Below are positions 24,468 to 32,546 of a stretch of DNA of 53,834 nucleotides, one piece after another. The position numbers and the translations under genes were made by a program. Each line of letters opens with the position of its first letter. Position 1 is the first letter of the stretch. A model generated the notes under the pieces. That model saw only the letters and a program-made list of their open reading frames with translations. It did no database searches and had not been told where the DNA came from. This DNA is from Rhizobium sp. CF122 (GTDB lineage Bacteria > Pseudomonadota > Alphaproteobacteria > Rhizobiales > Rhizobiaceae): assembly GCF_000282035.1 (NCBI RefSeq), contig NZ_AKKA01000086.1, positions 1-53,834 on the forward strand. Direction: 5' to 3'.

Positions 24468-25244
24468 TTACCCTCGCCCCACCAGCGGCATCTTCGTCGC
24501 CATGACCGTCATCGTCAGCACATTCGCCTCCAGCGGCAGGCTTGCCATGTAGACAACGGCCTCCGCGATATGCGCGACCGGGATCGTCGGCTCACTGGCG
24601 GTCTCGCCATTCGCCTGCAACACCCCGGAATTCATCTTCGACGTCATGTCGGTCGCGGCATTGCCGATATCGATCTGGCCGCAGGCGATGTCATATCTGC
24701 GCCCGTCGAGCGCGGTCGACTTGGTCAACCCCGTGATCGCATGCTTGGTTGCCGTGTAAGGCGCTGAATTCGGCCGCGGCGTCTGGGCCGAAATCGAGCC
24801 GTTGTTGATGATCCGCCCGCCGCGCGGCGCCTGCGCCTTCATCAGCCGGAATGCCTGCTGTGTGCAGAGAAAGGCACCCGTGAGGTTTACGGCGACAATA
24901 CCGCTCCATTGCTCGAAGGTCACATCCTCCAGCGACACTGGCGGCACGGTGGAACCGGCATTGTTGACCAAGAGGTCGAGCCGGCCGAACTCCGTGCGGA
25001 TCGCTTCGAAAAGACGAGCGACCGCAGCCGGGTCGCCGATATCTGCAACGACCGCCCGCACGATGCCTCCCGTTTGCGCCGCTATGGTGCCAGCGGCTTT
25101 GTCGAGCACGTCGGCGCGCCGGCCGGTGATGACCACGGTATAACCCTCCGTGCTCAAGGCCTCGGCGACGCCGCGTCCGACGCCCGTGCCACCGCCCGTC
25201 ACCAATGCGATCTTGCCTTCGCCGGATTTCAAAGCGCGAACCAT
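24468..25244 (-). CDS. Short-chain dehydrogenase in denD operon
   Basis: A classical NAD(P)-dependent SDR of 258 residues starting at ATG 25244. The cofactor motif is ALVTGGGTGVGRGVAEAL, then LLVNNAG, the catalytic Ser in NNGSISAQTPR and the Tyr/Lys pair in APYTATKHA. A longer reading upstream overlaps denD and is rejected. The gene begins 1 bp after the denD stop, so the two are translationally linked and probably work on related substrates, for example oxidising a tetritol, tetrose or an epimeric tetronate. The exact substrate cannot be told. Confidence 0.85.
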   Translation of the reverse strand: MVRALKSGEGKIALVTGGGTGVGRGVAEALSTEGYTVVITGRRADVLDKAAGTIAAQTGGIVRAVVADIGDPAAVARLFEAIRTEFGRLDLLVNNAGSTVPPVSLEDVTFEQWSGIVAVNLTGAFLCTQQAFRLMKAQAPRGGRIINNGSISAQTPRPNSAPYTATKHAITGLTKSTALDGRRYDIACGQIDIGNAATDMTSKMNSGVLQANGETASEPTIPVAHIAEAVVYMASLPLEANVLTMTVMATKMPLVGRG

Positions 25245-25245
25245 C

Positions 25246-26229
25246 TCAAATATGTCCTGCGAGTTCGTCTTCGATATGGATCCTGATGATCTCGTCGAAG
25301 TTGGTTTCGGCTCTGAAGCCCAGTTCGCAAGCACGCCGTGCGTCGAAATCGGTCGCCCAGCCTGAAACAATCGAGCCGATAACCGGGTCGGGCTCACGGC
25401 GGATGAGCTTGACGGCCTTCTCACCAGCCACACGCCGAAGCGCCTCGATCTCTTCACCAACGAGGGCGGAAAGGCCAGGCATGGTCAGATTGCGTCTCGG
25501 GCCGATTGCGGACGTATCCATCCGCGCGGCATGAATGAAGAAGCCGACCGCCGAACGCGGGCTTGCAAACCAGTGGCGCACGTTCTCGTCCACCGGCAAC
25601 ACCGCCTCCTGACCTGCCAGCGGCTCGCGGAGAATATTGGAAAAGAAGCCGGATGCCGCTTTGTTGGGTTTGCCGGGGCGGATGCAGATCGTCGGCAGGC
25701 GGATGCCGACACCATCGAAAATGCCGCGCCTCGAATAGTCGGCGAGAAGCAGTTCGCAGATCGCCTTTTGCGTGCCGTAGCTCGTCAGTGGCGTGGTGAA
25801 GAACTCATCGCCGATCTTTTCCGGAAAAGGCTTTCCAAAAACGGCGATCGACGAGGCAAAGATGACGTGCGGGACATAGGGCTCCCGCAAACCCTCATGG
25901 CGGATCGCCTCGAACAGAGCCCGCGTTCCGTCAAGATTGACCTTGTAGCCCTTGTCGAAATCAGCCTCGGCCTCACCGGAAACGATCGCCGCGAGGTGGA
26001 AGATCACGCCGGGCCGCAAAGCGACGAGTTTCTCAGCCGCACCGTCTTTTGAAAGATCAAGCGCAAGTGTCGTTGCAGCGGCCGACAGCGCCTGCGGCAC
26101 CGGCGGTTCGATGACATCAACCAGCGTCAGCTTGGAAATATCGTAGCCAAGCACGCCTGCCTTTGCGGCGAACTTTTCCACCAACTTTCGGCCAACCATC
26201 CCGGCCGCTCCAATCACCATGACATGCAT
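25246..26229 (-). CDS. denD: D-Erythronate dehydrogenase DenD
   Basis: An extended SDR of the NAD-dependent epimerase/dehydratase family, expected to oxidise D-erythronate to 2-oxo-tetronate. The 327-residue product has the N-terminal MVIGAAGMVGRKLVEK, the FHLAAIVSGEAE motif, the catalytic Ser region FASSIAVFGKPFPEK and the Tyr/Lys pair in TSYGTQKAICELLL. The family grows in the same operons as otnK, otnC and otnI in other bacteria, which are all here. It is 39 bp after the GntR regulator and is joined to the SDR gene. It differs from LtnD by fold and substrate stereochemistry. Confidence 0.85.
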   Translation of the reverse strand: MHVMVIGAAGMVGRKLVEKFAAKAGVLGYDISKLTLVDVIEPPVPQALSAAATTLALDLSKDGAAEKLVALRPGVIFHLAAIVSGEAEADFDKGYKVNLDGTRALFEAIRHEGLREPYVPHVIFASSIAVFGKPFPEKIGDEFFTTPLTSYGTQKAICELLLADYSRRGIFDGVGIRLPTICIRPGKPNKAASGFFSNILREPLAGQEAVLPVDENVRHWFASPRSAVGFFIHAARMDTSAIGPRRNLTMPGLSALVGEEIEALRRVAGEKAVKLIRREPDPVIGSIVSGWATDFDARRACELGFRAETNFDEIIRIHIEDELAGHI

Positions 26230-26268
26230 ACTCGGTGAACCTTTCTACCTGCTGCCGGCCAAGCCGGA

Positions 26269-27045
26269 TCACGTTTTCGTCCTGCTCTTGCTCTTTTCCC
26301 GCTTCGGCTGCCCAGTTACGCCAAGCAGTTCCTTCGTCGTGTCGTAGATCCGGGTGAGATGCTGTCGAAAGGCGCCAACCACCGCGTCCCGGTCGCGCCG
26401 CTCCAGTGCCTCCACGATCTCGGTGTGGTCGTCGTAGCTCGCATCTATGGCGCCCGGCCGTGACATCGCGCTGCGCCGGTGGTCCATCATGTAGGTGTAA
26501 AGATCGGTGACGAAATCGCAAAGCAGCGGGTTTCCGCAAGCCCGATAGATTCCGATATGGAATTCGCGGTCGCAGATCAGGAAGCGCATGGCGTCATCGC
26601 CACACAACTTCTGCGCTTCGAGCAGGCTTTTGAGCTTGCCCAGCGTCTCTTCATCAATCCGATCGGCAGCATCGCCGACGACCTTCAGCTCGATATGCAA
26701 CCGGGCCGCATGAACATCGTCGAGATCGTAGCTGTCGATGGCGTTGGGCGATGCGATGGTAACGGTGAGATGACTGAGGTCGACATTGCAGACCCGCGTG
26801 CGGCTGCCCTGAGACACCTCGACGATGCCGCGCGCGGAAAGCGTCTGGATGGCACCGCGCACGGTCTCGCGGCTGACATGAAGCACATTGGCGAGTTCCC
26901 GTTCACCCGGCAAGACGTCGCCGGGACGCAGCATGTTGGTGGCGATTAGCACCATCAGCTTGTCGGCGATAAGGTCACGAGCCGTGCGCCGGTCGAGACT
27001 TTGTCCGACCTTCGGCATCTGCGTGAGTATCGGGCTGCCATACAT
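26269..27045 (-). CDS. GntR/FadR-family regulator
   Basis: A transcription factor of the FadR branch of the GntR family, 258 residues from ATG 27045 (GAGGTGA at good spacing; ATG 27054 and ATG 27099 are alternatives). The winged helix includes ATNMLRPGDVLPGERELANV and LHVSRETVRGAIQTLSARGI. The C-terminal helical FCD domain carries the metal or ligand residues in REFHIGIYRACGNPLLCDFV and YDDHTEIVEALERRDRDAVV. The tail is very basic (KREKSKSRTKT). As first gene of the denD-SDR-ABC operon it probably controls that operon and itself. Confidence 0.88.
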   Translation of the reverse strand: MYGSPILTQMPKVGQSLDRRTARDLIADKLMVLIATNMLRPGDVLPGERELANVLHVSRETVRGAIQTLSARGIVEVSQGSRTRVCNVDLSHLTVTIASPNAIDSYDLDDVHAARLHIELKVVGDAADRIDEETLGKLKSLLEAQKLCGDDAMRFLICDREFHIGIYRACGNPLLCDFVTDLYTYMMDHRRSAMSRPGAIDASYDDHTEIVEALERRDRDAVVGAFRQHLTRIYDTTKELLGVTGQPKREKSKSRTKT

Positions 27046-27928
27046 CGCCGTCATCACCTCTAACTGACCCACTGGTTGGTCCAGCAGATCAGTTGCCATG
27101 GAGCCGCGAAAATCATGTCCAGTCAATAGAGGTTCGTCGCTGCACTGCATCAAAAATCGGCTGTGCAACGGCGCCGTTGCTCACCTTGCGCTTCGGCATG
27201 TGGTCGACGAAGTCACGCTCAACGATCTGAGAGCGGCGCGAATGTTCTGCGACGCATTTTTGCAGTACCTGATTTCACCTCCGCAAGAACCTCACAATAG
27301 GCGCGCGCAGCCAACTGTTTCGCGGCCGGAACCTTCTTCGCGACGCCAGTTAATCCCCTGCAGCGCATCCAGGTCCGCATCAGGCCCGGCGGCGGCGGCG
27401 GGGAGCCGGCGCCGGGCTTTTGCTTGTCTCGTCGTGGTAAAAAGAAAACCCGCCGGCCTTCGCGCCGACGGCGCATGCTGCACTCCTTAAACGCGGCCAA
27501 CCCATTCGGGCTATTGATCCCCACGAGATGGAACCCCATCTGCGGTTCGCACCGATATCAACCCTCGTGATCGCAAATGCCTATCTTTGAAGATACTGCA
27601 CGAATAAACTGTGCAGACGCTTCTGGACGCCGCCTCGTTATTGTCGAACAACGAAAATTTCCGTCATCCCCGCCAGACGGGAGGCCCCGGGCACCTGTCG
27701 TCGATTAGTTATGACCGAAGACGGCCAAGTTGCGAATAAGATCGACGACGAGAACTTTCTCCTGCTCCTGACCGACGAAGTCTTCCATCGAACGTGAAGG
27801 TGCCGCAAGCGCTTCGCAAGGTGCGGTCAGCCGATAGGTTGTTGTCGCCTCATTCCCCTCCCATGAGGCGAGCAGCAGCGCCCGGTGTTCCTCCCCTTCA
27901 CCGGGTCAGCGGACATCGAATCCGCGCT
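27046..27928. other. Long intergenic region
   Basis: This holds the promoter of the GntR operon at its left edge. No recognised gene is present. A 28-codon frame from ATG 27711 (MTEDGQVANKIDDENFLLLL, then TDEVFHRT and stop at 27797) reads like real protein but lacks a ribosome-binding site. It could be a gene front cut by a frameshift, or the region could make a small RNA ending at the terminator at 27929-27962. Confidence 0.3.
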
Positions 27929-27962
27929 GACCGCCCCGGCTAAACCCCAGGCGGTCTTTTTT
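27929..27962 (+). terminator. Rho-independent terminator
   Basis: GACCGCC (27929-27935) pairs with GGCGGTC (27950-27956) around a 14-nt loop, followed at once by six T. This is a well-formed terminator on the plus strand. No intact rightward gene precedes it, so it may end a small RNA or a decayed gene. Confidence 0.6.
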
Positions 27963-28105
27963 GATTCCGATGTCTGCGGTTGACAACGCAAGAAAAAGCC
28001 GCCGCCCGAACGAGAGCAACGGCCGCATTGAGGGGTGAACCGTTTTGGATCGTCGCTGGAGTCGCAATCGTTGCGACCCTTCTCCTAACCTGCGAGCGCT
28101 ACCGG

Positions 28106-28447
28106 CTAGAAGTCAAAATACAGGGTCACTCCCGACCGCCGCTGATAGCCGTAATAGTCAGGATAGCCGCCGTAGTACCGAGGATAGCCATAGTACCTCG
28201 GATAATCGCGGTACCCGTAGTGGCGAGGGTAGCAGTTGCCGTAGTAACGGCAGGAGCGGTAGGCGTACCGCCGGTTCCAATAGCGATCCGAACCCCAATG
28301 ACCATGGTGCCGGTTTTTGATCTGCACGACATCGCCGGTTTGCGCTTGCTCGGATATCGACACGAACATCGGCGCGGCGTTTAGCGGTAGGGCGAAAAAT
28401 GCAGCTAGGCTCATTGCTGTGAGGGCGGATAAGAGCTTCTTCATCAT
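28106..28447 (-). CDS. BA14K-family exported protein
   Basis: A 113-residue secreted protein. The signal peptide MMKKLLSALTAMSLAAFFAL ends after NAAP. The mature part has VVQIKNRHHGHWGSDRYWNR, then repeated Y/R/G-rich blocks (YYGNCYPRHYGYRDYPRYYG) and ends TLYFDF. Such Tyr/Arg-rich proteins resemble the Brucella BA14K lectin-like antigen, frequent in Rhizobiales envelopes. GAGGAG precedes the start at 28447. It stands alone. Confidence 0.75.
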   Translation of the reverse strand: MMKKLLSALTAMSLAAFFALPLNAAPMFVSISEQAQTGDVVQIKNRHHGHWGSDRYWNRRYAYRSCRYYGNCYPRHYGYRDYPRYYGYPRYYGGYPDYYGYQRRSGVTLYFDF

Positions 28448-28799
28448 GAACTCCTCCTCGCTAACTACATAGAGCCATCAAGCCTGAACCGCCGATGAAC
28501 GTTGCGTGTGCCGAGACTTGCGCTTTTCGCGGATGGGTTGCGGCGTGGCGATCGGCCGCGTAGCAGAGTCAACCGGCCGGCGCGCTGCTTGTGTTGGCGC
28601 AGCTGGTGACCGCGCCGGCCATTGGTGACCTTGAAGAGAAAGACCGCATTTTCGGCGGGCAAGCGCGCATTTCGCGCCCTAAAAGTTTCCTGCGATCAAG
28701 TCGAATAGTTCGTCGCGCTTGATGGTCGTAAAGCGCAGCCAGTCCATCGAGCCGCGTCCCGAGTTGCAGGAGCCCAAGTGAGACCGAGTCGCAACCGGG
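28448..28799. other. Intergenic, one C-terminal coding trace
   Basis: On the minus strand from about 28799 to a TAG at 28679-28681 a frame reads SMDWLRFTTIKRDELFDLIA GNF. This looks like a natural protein end but has no convincing start, and it may be the tail of a lost gene. Nothing else is supported. Confidence 0.2.
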
Positions 28800-28985
28800 T
28801 CAGTAGCTGCACGACCGCTCGTTGCTCGGTCTGAACCCACCCGCACAGGCCGGATTCACGGAAGTCCTCGGTTGGTATTGGTAATCAGGCGGGTTCGGAT
28901 TTCGTGGTGTCGTCGTACAAGCTGAAATGATCGCGGTCAGACAAACGATCATTCCAGCTGCAGCAAATGCGTGAAATCTGCTCAT
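28800..28985 (-). CDS. Small lipoprotein
   Basis: A 61-residue protein with a lipoprotein signal: MSRFHAFAAAGMIVCLTAII ends in the lipobox ISAC, giving a mature lipid-modified peptide of about 38 residues (CTTTPRNPNPPDYQYQPRT). The mature chain is Pro- and Ser-rich with two further Cys near the end (NPACAGG, ERSCSY) that could pair. GGGGAGAT precedes the start. The family is unknown. Confidence 0.65.
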   Translation of the reverse strand: MSRFHAFAAAGMIVCLTAIISACTTTPRNPNPPDYQYQPRTSVNPACAGGFRPSNERSCSY

Positions 28986-29126
28986 ATGGAATCTCCCCGC
29001 CGCGATGATTTGCGTCCTTGACGCGAAAATGCCGCACCATCAAGCAGATGCGAGGGCTATCACGAACACTTGACCGCCGCCCTCGCCCGCCTCACGTAGC
29101 CTTTCTGTCGCGGCCCACCAATCCGC

Positions 29127-29315
29127 ATGCGTTCCGACACCACCGGACAGTTACAGCTCTCGGCGCTCCCCGCCGGCGGCATTGTTTTCAGCAGGAAGGG
29201 CGGCACGCGCAAATCGACGGCGGACCTCTCGATCGAACGAGCGCTGGCTGACGGCGGACGCTTCATGGCTCGCTATGACGAGCGACGCGCGGCGGCAAAG
29301 GCGAAGAAGAAGTGA
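29127..29315 (+). CDS. Small basic protein, possibly prophage-derived
   Basis: A 62-codon frame: MRSDTTGQLQLSALPAGGIV, then FSRKGGTRKSTADLSIERAL and a basic Ala/Lys tail. The stop overlaps a GTG start of the next frame in a GTGA tetranucleotide, suggesting translational coupling. Small coupled pairs of this look occur in rhizobial prophage-like regions, but I cannot name the family. No good ribosome-binding site precedes it. Confidence 0.3.
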   Translation: MRSDTTGQLQLSALPAGGIVFSRKGGTRKSTADLSIERALADGGRFMARYDERRAAAKAKKK

Positions 29316-29451
29316 CCTCGTTCGACCGCCTCCCACTCTTCGCCACCGACAAGGACCTCGCCATCGTGGGCAAGGAGCGTACCGCCAAGTGGATCAGGGC
29401 CGATGGGATCGGTTGCCGGAAACTACGATTGGCCGGCTCCCGGTGTTCTGA
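29312..29451 (+). pseudogene. Truncated small protein following coupled start
   Basis: It begins GTG 29312 in overlap with the previous frame: MTSFDRLPLFATDKDLAIVG, then KERTAKWIRADGIG. This opening (a compact helix with an ATDKD-L-A and E-R-x-A-K-W pattern) looks like a small winged-helix or phage-type DNA-binding protein. After about residue 45 it turns into low-quality sequence ending at 29527, so the tail is probably lost. Confidence 0.3.
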
Positions 29452-29510
29452 TCACTTCGCGCCGACCGCGCTTCCTCGGCCGAGATCGATGTGCACTACA
29501 CTCAAAAACA
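29452..29510 (+). repeat. Short diverged repeat, copy 1
   Basis: Reads SLRADRASSAEIDVHYTQK directly after an in-frame TGA. It matches 33484-33542, which reads SFRASLASSVQIDERYTQK. Of the last 28 bases 25 agree (29483-29510 against 33515-33542). Upstream differences are mostly in third codon positions, which suggests both derive from one coding sequence. Confidence 0.5.
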
Positions 29511-29643
29511 TGCCTCGGAGGAAATGACCCGGCGCTGCCGGCATCGAAGGGATCCTTCCCGCTCAACCGAAGGCCGCAGGGTTGAGACTTCGGAACGCGG
29601 GGGTAAGTTCTCCCACTCAGTTTGATTAACAAGCTCTTACCAA

Positions 29644-30369
29644 TCAATGAACGCCCAAGAACTGCTTCAGCTCCGGCGTCTTCGGATCGGCAAACAACTC
29701 TTCCGGTGGACCGATCTCATGGACCTTGCCCTCATGCATGAAAAGGACGCGCGAGCAGACATCACGCGCGAATTTCATTTCATGCGTCACCATAAGCAGG
29801 GTCATGCCCTCGGCGGCAAGTTCGCGCACGACAGCCAGCACTTCGGCAACGAGTTCCGGGTCGAGCGCCGAGGTGATCTCGTCGCAAAGCAGTGCGATCG
29901 GCTGCATGGCAAGCGCCCGAGCGATGGCGACGCGCTGCTGCTGGCCGCCTGAAAGCTGGTCGGGATAGGCATCGAACTTATGGCCAAGGCCGACGCGGTC
30001 CAACATCTTGCGGGCGACCGCTTCGGCATCCGCCTTCGCCTTTTTCTTGACGACGGTTTGCGACAGCATGACGTTGCCGCCGGCTGAAAGGTGCGGGAAG
30101 AGATTGAACTGCTGGAAGATCATGCCGACCTTCAGGCGCAACGCCTTCAAGTGCACCTCGTCGTCCAGAAGCTGGGCGCCAGCCACCGAGATCGAGCCTT
30201 GAGTGATGGTCTCAAGGCCGTTGATGCAGCGAAGCAGGGTCGATTTTCCCGAACCGCTCTTGCCGATGATGGCGATGACTTCGCCGGGCTCCACGTCCAG
30301 GTTGATGCCCTTCAACACCTCGTTCGTGCCGTAGCTCTTGCGGACTTCAGTGATTTCGATGAGCGACAT
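29644..30369 (-). CDS. Polar amino-acid ABC importer ATPase (GlnQ-like)
   Basis: The 241-residue ATPase of a polar amino-acid importer. Walker A is GKSGSGKSTLLRC, the Q-loop MIFQQFNLFPHLSA, the signature LSGGQQQRVAIARA, Walker B ALLCDEITSALDPEL and the switch His in MVTHEMKFA. It has no extra regulatory domain, as usual for this group. Its start overlaps the preceding permease gene by 23 bp. It is the last gene of the operon GntR, binding protein, permease, permease, ATPase. Confidence 0.92.
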   Translation of the reverse strand: MSLIEITEVRKSYGTNEVLKGINLDVEPGEVIAIIGKSGSGKSTLLRCINGLETITQGSISVAGAQLLDDEVHLKALRLKVGMIFQQFNLFPHLSAGGNVMLSQTVVKKKAKADAEAVARKMLDRVGLGHKFDAYPDQLSGGQQQRVAIARALAMQPIALLCDEITSALDPELVAEVLAVVRELAAEGMTLLMVTHEMKFARDVCSRVLFMHEGKVHEIGPPEELFADPKTPELKQFLGVH

Positions 30370-31006
30370 TGAGCTTCCTTTCGAGGATCTGGCTGCTCTT
30401 CGACAGAGGCCAGCAAAGCGCGAAATAGATGAGGGCGACGAACCCGTAGACGGTGAAGGGCTGGAAGGTGGCGTTGGTGACGACGGTGCCTGCCTTGGAC
30501 AATTCGACGAAGCCGATGATCGAGGTCAGCGCCGTTCCTTTGACGACCTGGACGGAGAAGCCGACCGTCGGCGGCACGGCGACCTTCAAGGCCTGTGGCA
30601 GGATGACGTAACGCATCTGCTGGAGCCAGCCCATGCCGAGGCTGGCGGAGGCTTCCCATTGGCCTTTCGCGACGGATTCGACGCAGCCGCGCCAGATTTC
30701 GGCGAGGAAGGCGGCAGTCCAGAAGATCAGAGCCAGACCGGCGGCAAGCCATGCCGGCACGTCGATGCCGAAAAGGCCAAGCCCAAAGAAGGCGATGAAG
30801 AGCTGCATCAGGAGCGGCGTGCCCTGGAAAAGCTCGATGTAGTATTTCGCAAAGGCCCTGAGTGATTTCCGCTTGCTGATGCGCAGGAAGAGCAGCATCA
30901 GCCCGACCGCGCCGCCGCCGATAAAGGAGACCAGCGAGAGGAGAATGGTCCACCGCGTGGCAAGCAGCAGGTTGCGCAGGATGTCCCAGACGGTGAACTC
31001 GATCAT
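30347..31006 (-). CDS. Amino-acid ABC permease (HisM/GlnP-like), second
   Basis: A 219-residue permease with about five spans and the EAA coupling loop SLGMGWLQQMRYVILPQALK. The opening ATRWTILLSLVSFIGGGAVG is typical of the polar amino-acid group. The start overlaps the previous permease by 4 bp and the gene overlaps the ATPase by 23 bp, so all three are translationally coupled. Confidence 0.9.
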   Translation of the reverse strand: MIEFTVWDILRNLLLATRWTILLSLVSFIGGGAVGLMLLFLRISKRKSLRAFAKYYIELFQGTPLLMQLFIAFFGLGLFGIDVPAWLAAGLALIFWTAAFLAEIWRGCVESVAKGQWEASASLGMGWLQQMRYVILPQALKVAVPPTVGFSVQVVKGTALTSIIGFVELSKAGTVVTNATFQPFTVYGFVALIYFALCWPLSKSSQILERKLNVAHRNH

Positions 31007-31674
31007 CGCGTAAGTCTCCTCGGGAAGATGAACCCGCCAACTGCCGAAAGCACCTGCCTAAGCAGGATCGCCAGCGCCAGATAGATGGCGGTCGAGACGA
31101 TATAGGCCTCGAAGGCGCGGAAGGTGCGCGACTGGATGAAGTTGGCGGCGAAGGTCAGGTCTTCGGCGGCGATCTGCGAGACGACCGAGGAACCGAGCAT
31201 GACGATCACCACCTGCGAGGAGAGTGCCGGCCAGATACGCTGGAGCGAGGGCACGAGAACGACGTGGCGGAAGGTTTCGAACGGCGTCATGGCAAGGCTC
31301 GCGCCCGCCTCGAACTGTCCCTTCGGCGTCGCCTGGATGCCGGCGCGGATGATCTCGCAGCTATAGGCGCCGAGATTGACGATCATGGCGAGATTGGCAG
31401 CCGTCAGTTCGTTAAGCTGCAGGCCGAGCGACGGCAGGCCGAAGAAGATGAAGAAAAGCTGGATCAGGAACGGCGTATTGCGGATCAGCTCGACGTAGGC
31501 GGCGATCACGGGTTTCAGCCAGGCAGGTCCAAGCGCGCGCACCCAGGCGCAGAAGGTGCCAAGCGAAATGCCGAGCACACCGCCGATCGCGATAAGCTCG
31601 ATGGTGATCAGTATGCCCTTGACGATCTGCGGGTAATACTGAAGCAGCCATCCGAATTCGAAATGGTAGCTCAC
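31003..31674 (-). CDS. Amino-acid ABC permease (HisQ/GlnP-like), first
   Basis: A 223-residue permease. The GTG start at 31674 is preferred because GGGAGAATT stands at correct spacing; a longer reading from 31716 would put this site inside the gene and would run into the intercistronic hairpin. Coupling loop: SLAMTPFETFRHVVLVPSLQ. Its order after the binding-protein gene and the hairpin between them suggest lower expression than the receptor. Confidence 0.88.
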   Translation of the reverse strand: MSYHFEFGWLLQYYPQIVKGILITIELIAIGGVLGISLGTFCAWVRALGPAWLKPVIAAYVELIRNTPFLIQLFFIFFGLPSLGLQLNELTAANLAMIVNLGAYSCEIIRAGIQATPKGQFEAGASLAMTPFETFRHVVLVPSLQRIWPALSSQVVIVMLGSSVVSQIAAEDLTFAANFIQSRTFRAFEAYIVSTAIYLALAILLRQVLSAVGGFIFPRRLTR

Positions 31675-31710
31675 GAAATTCTCCCTCTCTTCGATACCGG
31701 CGGTGACCTG

Positions 31711-31739
31711 GGTCATCCCGCGTCTGGCGCGGGATGACC
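31711..31739. repeat. Perfect hairpin between binding-protein and permease genes
   Basis: GGTCATCCCGCG (31711-31722) and CGCGGGATGACC (31728-31739) form a flawless 12-bp stem around TCTGG. It lies just after the binding-protein stop and before the permease in the transcribed direction. There is no T-run, so it is more likely an mRNA-stabilising or attenuating hairpin, of the kind that lets binding proteins be made in excess, or a copy of a dispersed rhizobial palindrome. Confidence 0.75.
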
Positions 31740-31756
31740 CTGAAAGCGCGGTTTCC

Positions 31757-32542
31757 TTAGAGGTCCTTCGGGAGGTCGGTACCGAGCCACTTCTGGGCGA
31801 TGGCGTTCAGCGTGCCATCGGCCTTGGCGGTGGCGATGATGCCGTTCACCTTTTCCAGAAGCGCCGGCTGCTCCTTGCTGAGGCCGATGTAGCAGGGGGA
31901 GTTCTTGATGAGGAACTTCAGTTCCGGGCGCTTCGGCGGGTTCTTGGCAAGGATGGCGGCGGCAACGACGTTGCCGGTCGCAACGGTCTCGACCTGACCG
32001 GAGAGGAAGGCGGAGATCGTGCCGTTGTTGTCCTCGTAGCGCTTGATCGTGGTATCGGCCGGCGCGATCTTCGTCAGCTCGAGGTCTTCGACTGCGCCGC
32101 GGGTGACACCGACGGTCTTGCCGGAAAGGTCTTCCACCTTGGCGACGGAAAGTTCGCCGGGCGCGAACACGCCGTTGAAGAACGGAGCATAGGCTGCCGA
32201 GAAATCGATGACCTTTTCACGGTCCGGATTCTTGCCAAGACTGGAAATGACGAGATCGACCTTGTTCGTCTGCAGGTAGGGAATGCGGTTGGCGCTGGTG
32301 ACTGGCACGAGTTCGGTCTTAACACCGAGCTTTTCGGCGATCAGGTTGGCCACGTCGATGTCGTAGCCCATCGGCGCCATGTCGGTGCCGACGCTGCCGA
32401 AAGGCGGGAAATCCTGCGGCACGGCGACGCGCAGCGTGCCACGCGCGGTGATGTCGGCGAGCGCATCGGCATGGGACGCGGAACCGAAGCCGACGGCGGC
32501 TGCGAGCGTTGCGATTGCAAAGAATGTTCTTCTTGTCAGCAT
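31757..32542 (-). CDS. Periplasmic amino-acid-binding protein
   Basis: A family 3 solute-binding protein (261 residues). ATG 32542 gives a signal peptide MLTRRTFFAIATLAAAVGFG ending ASHADA. The mature part has RGTLRVAVPQDFPPFGSVGT, then MGYDIDVANLIAEKLGV and VISSLGKNPDREKVIDFSAA. The ribosome-binding GGAG is somewhat far (about 11 bp). A longer open reading upstream is the shadow of the regulator gene. It begins 4 bp after the GntR gene stops. The ligand is a polar amino acid or similar compound. Confidence 0.9.
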   Translation of the reverse strand: MLTRRTFFAIATLAAAVGFGSASHADALADITARGTLRVAVPQDFPPFGSVGTDMAPMGYDIDVANLIAEKLGVKTELVPVTSANRIPYLQTNKVDLVISSLGKNPDREKVIDFSAAYAPFFNGVFAPGELSVAKVEDLSGKTVGVTRGAVEDLELTKIAPADTTIKRYEDNNGTISAFLSGQVETVATGNVVAAAILAKNPPKRPELKFLIKNSPCYIGLSKEQPALLEKVNGIIATAKADGTLNAIAQKWLGTDLPKDL

Positions 32543-32546
32543 GTGT

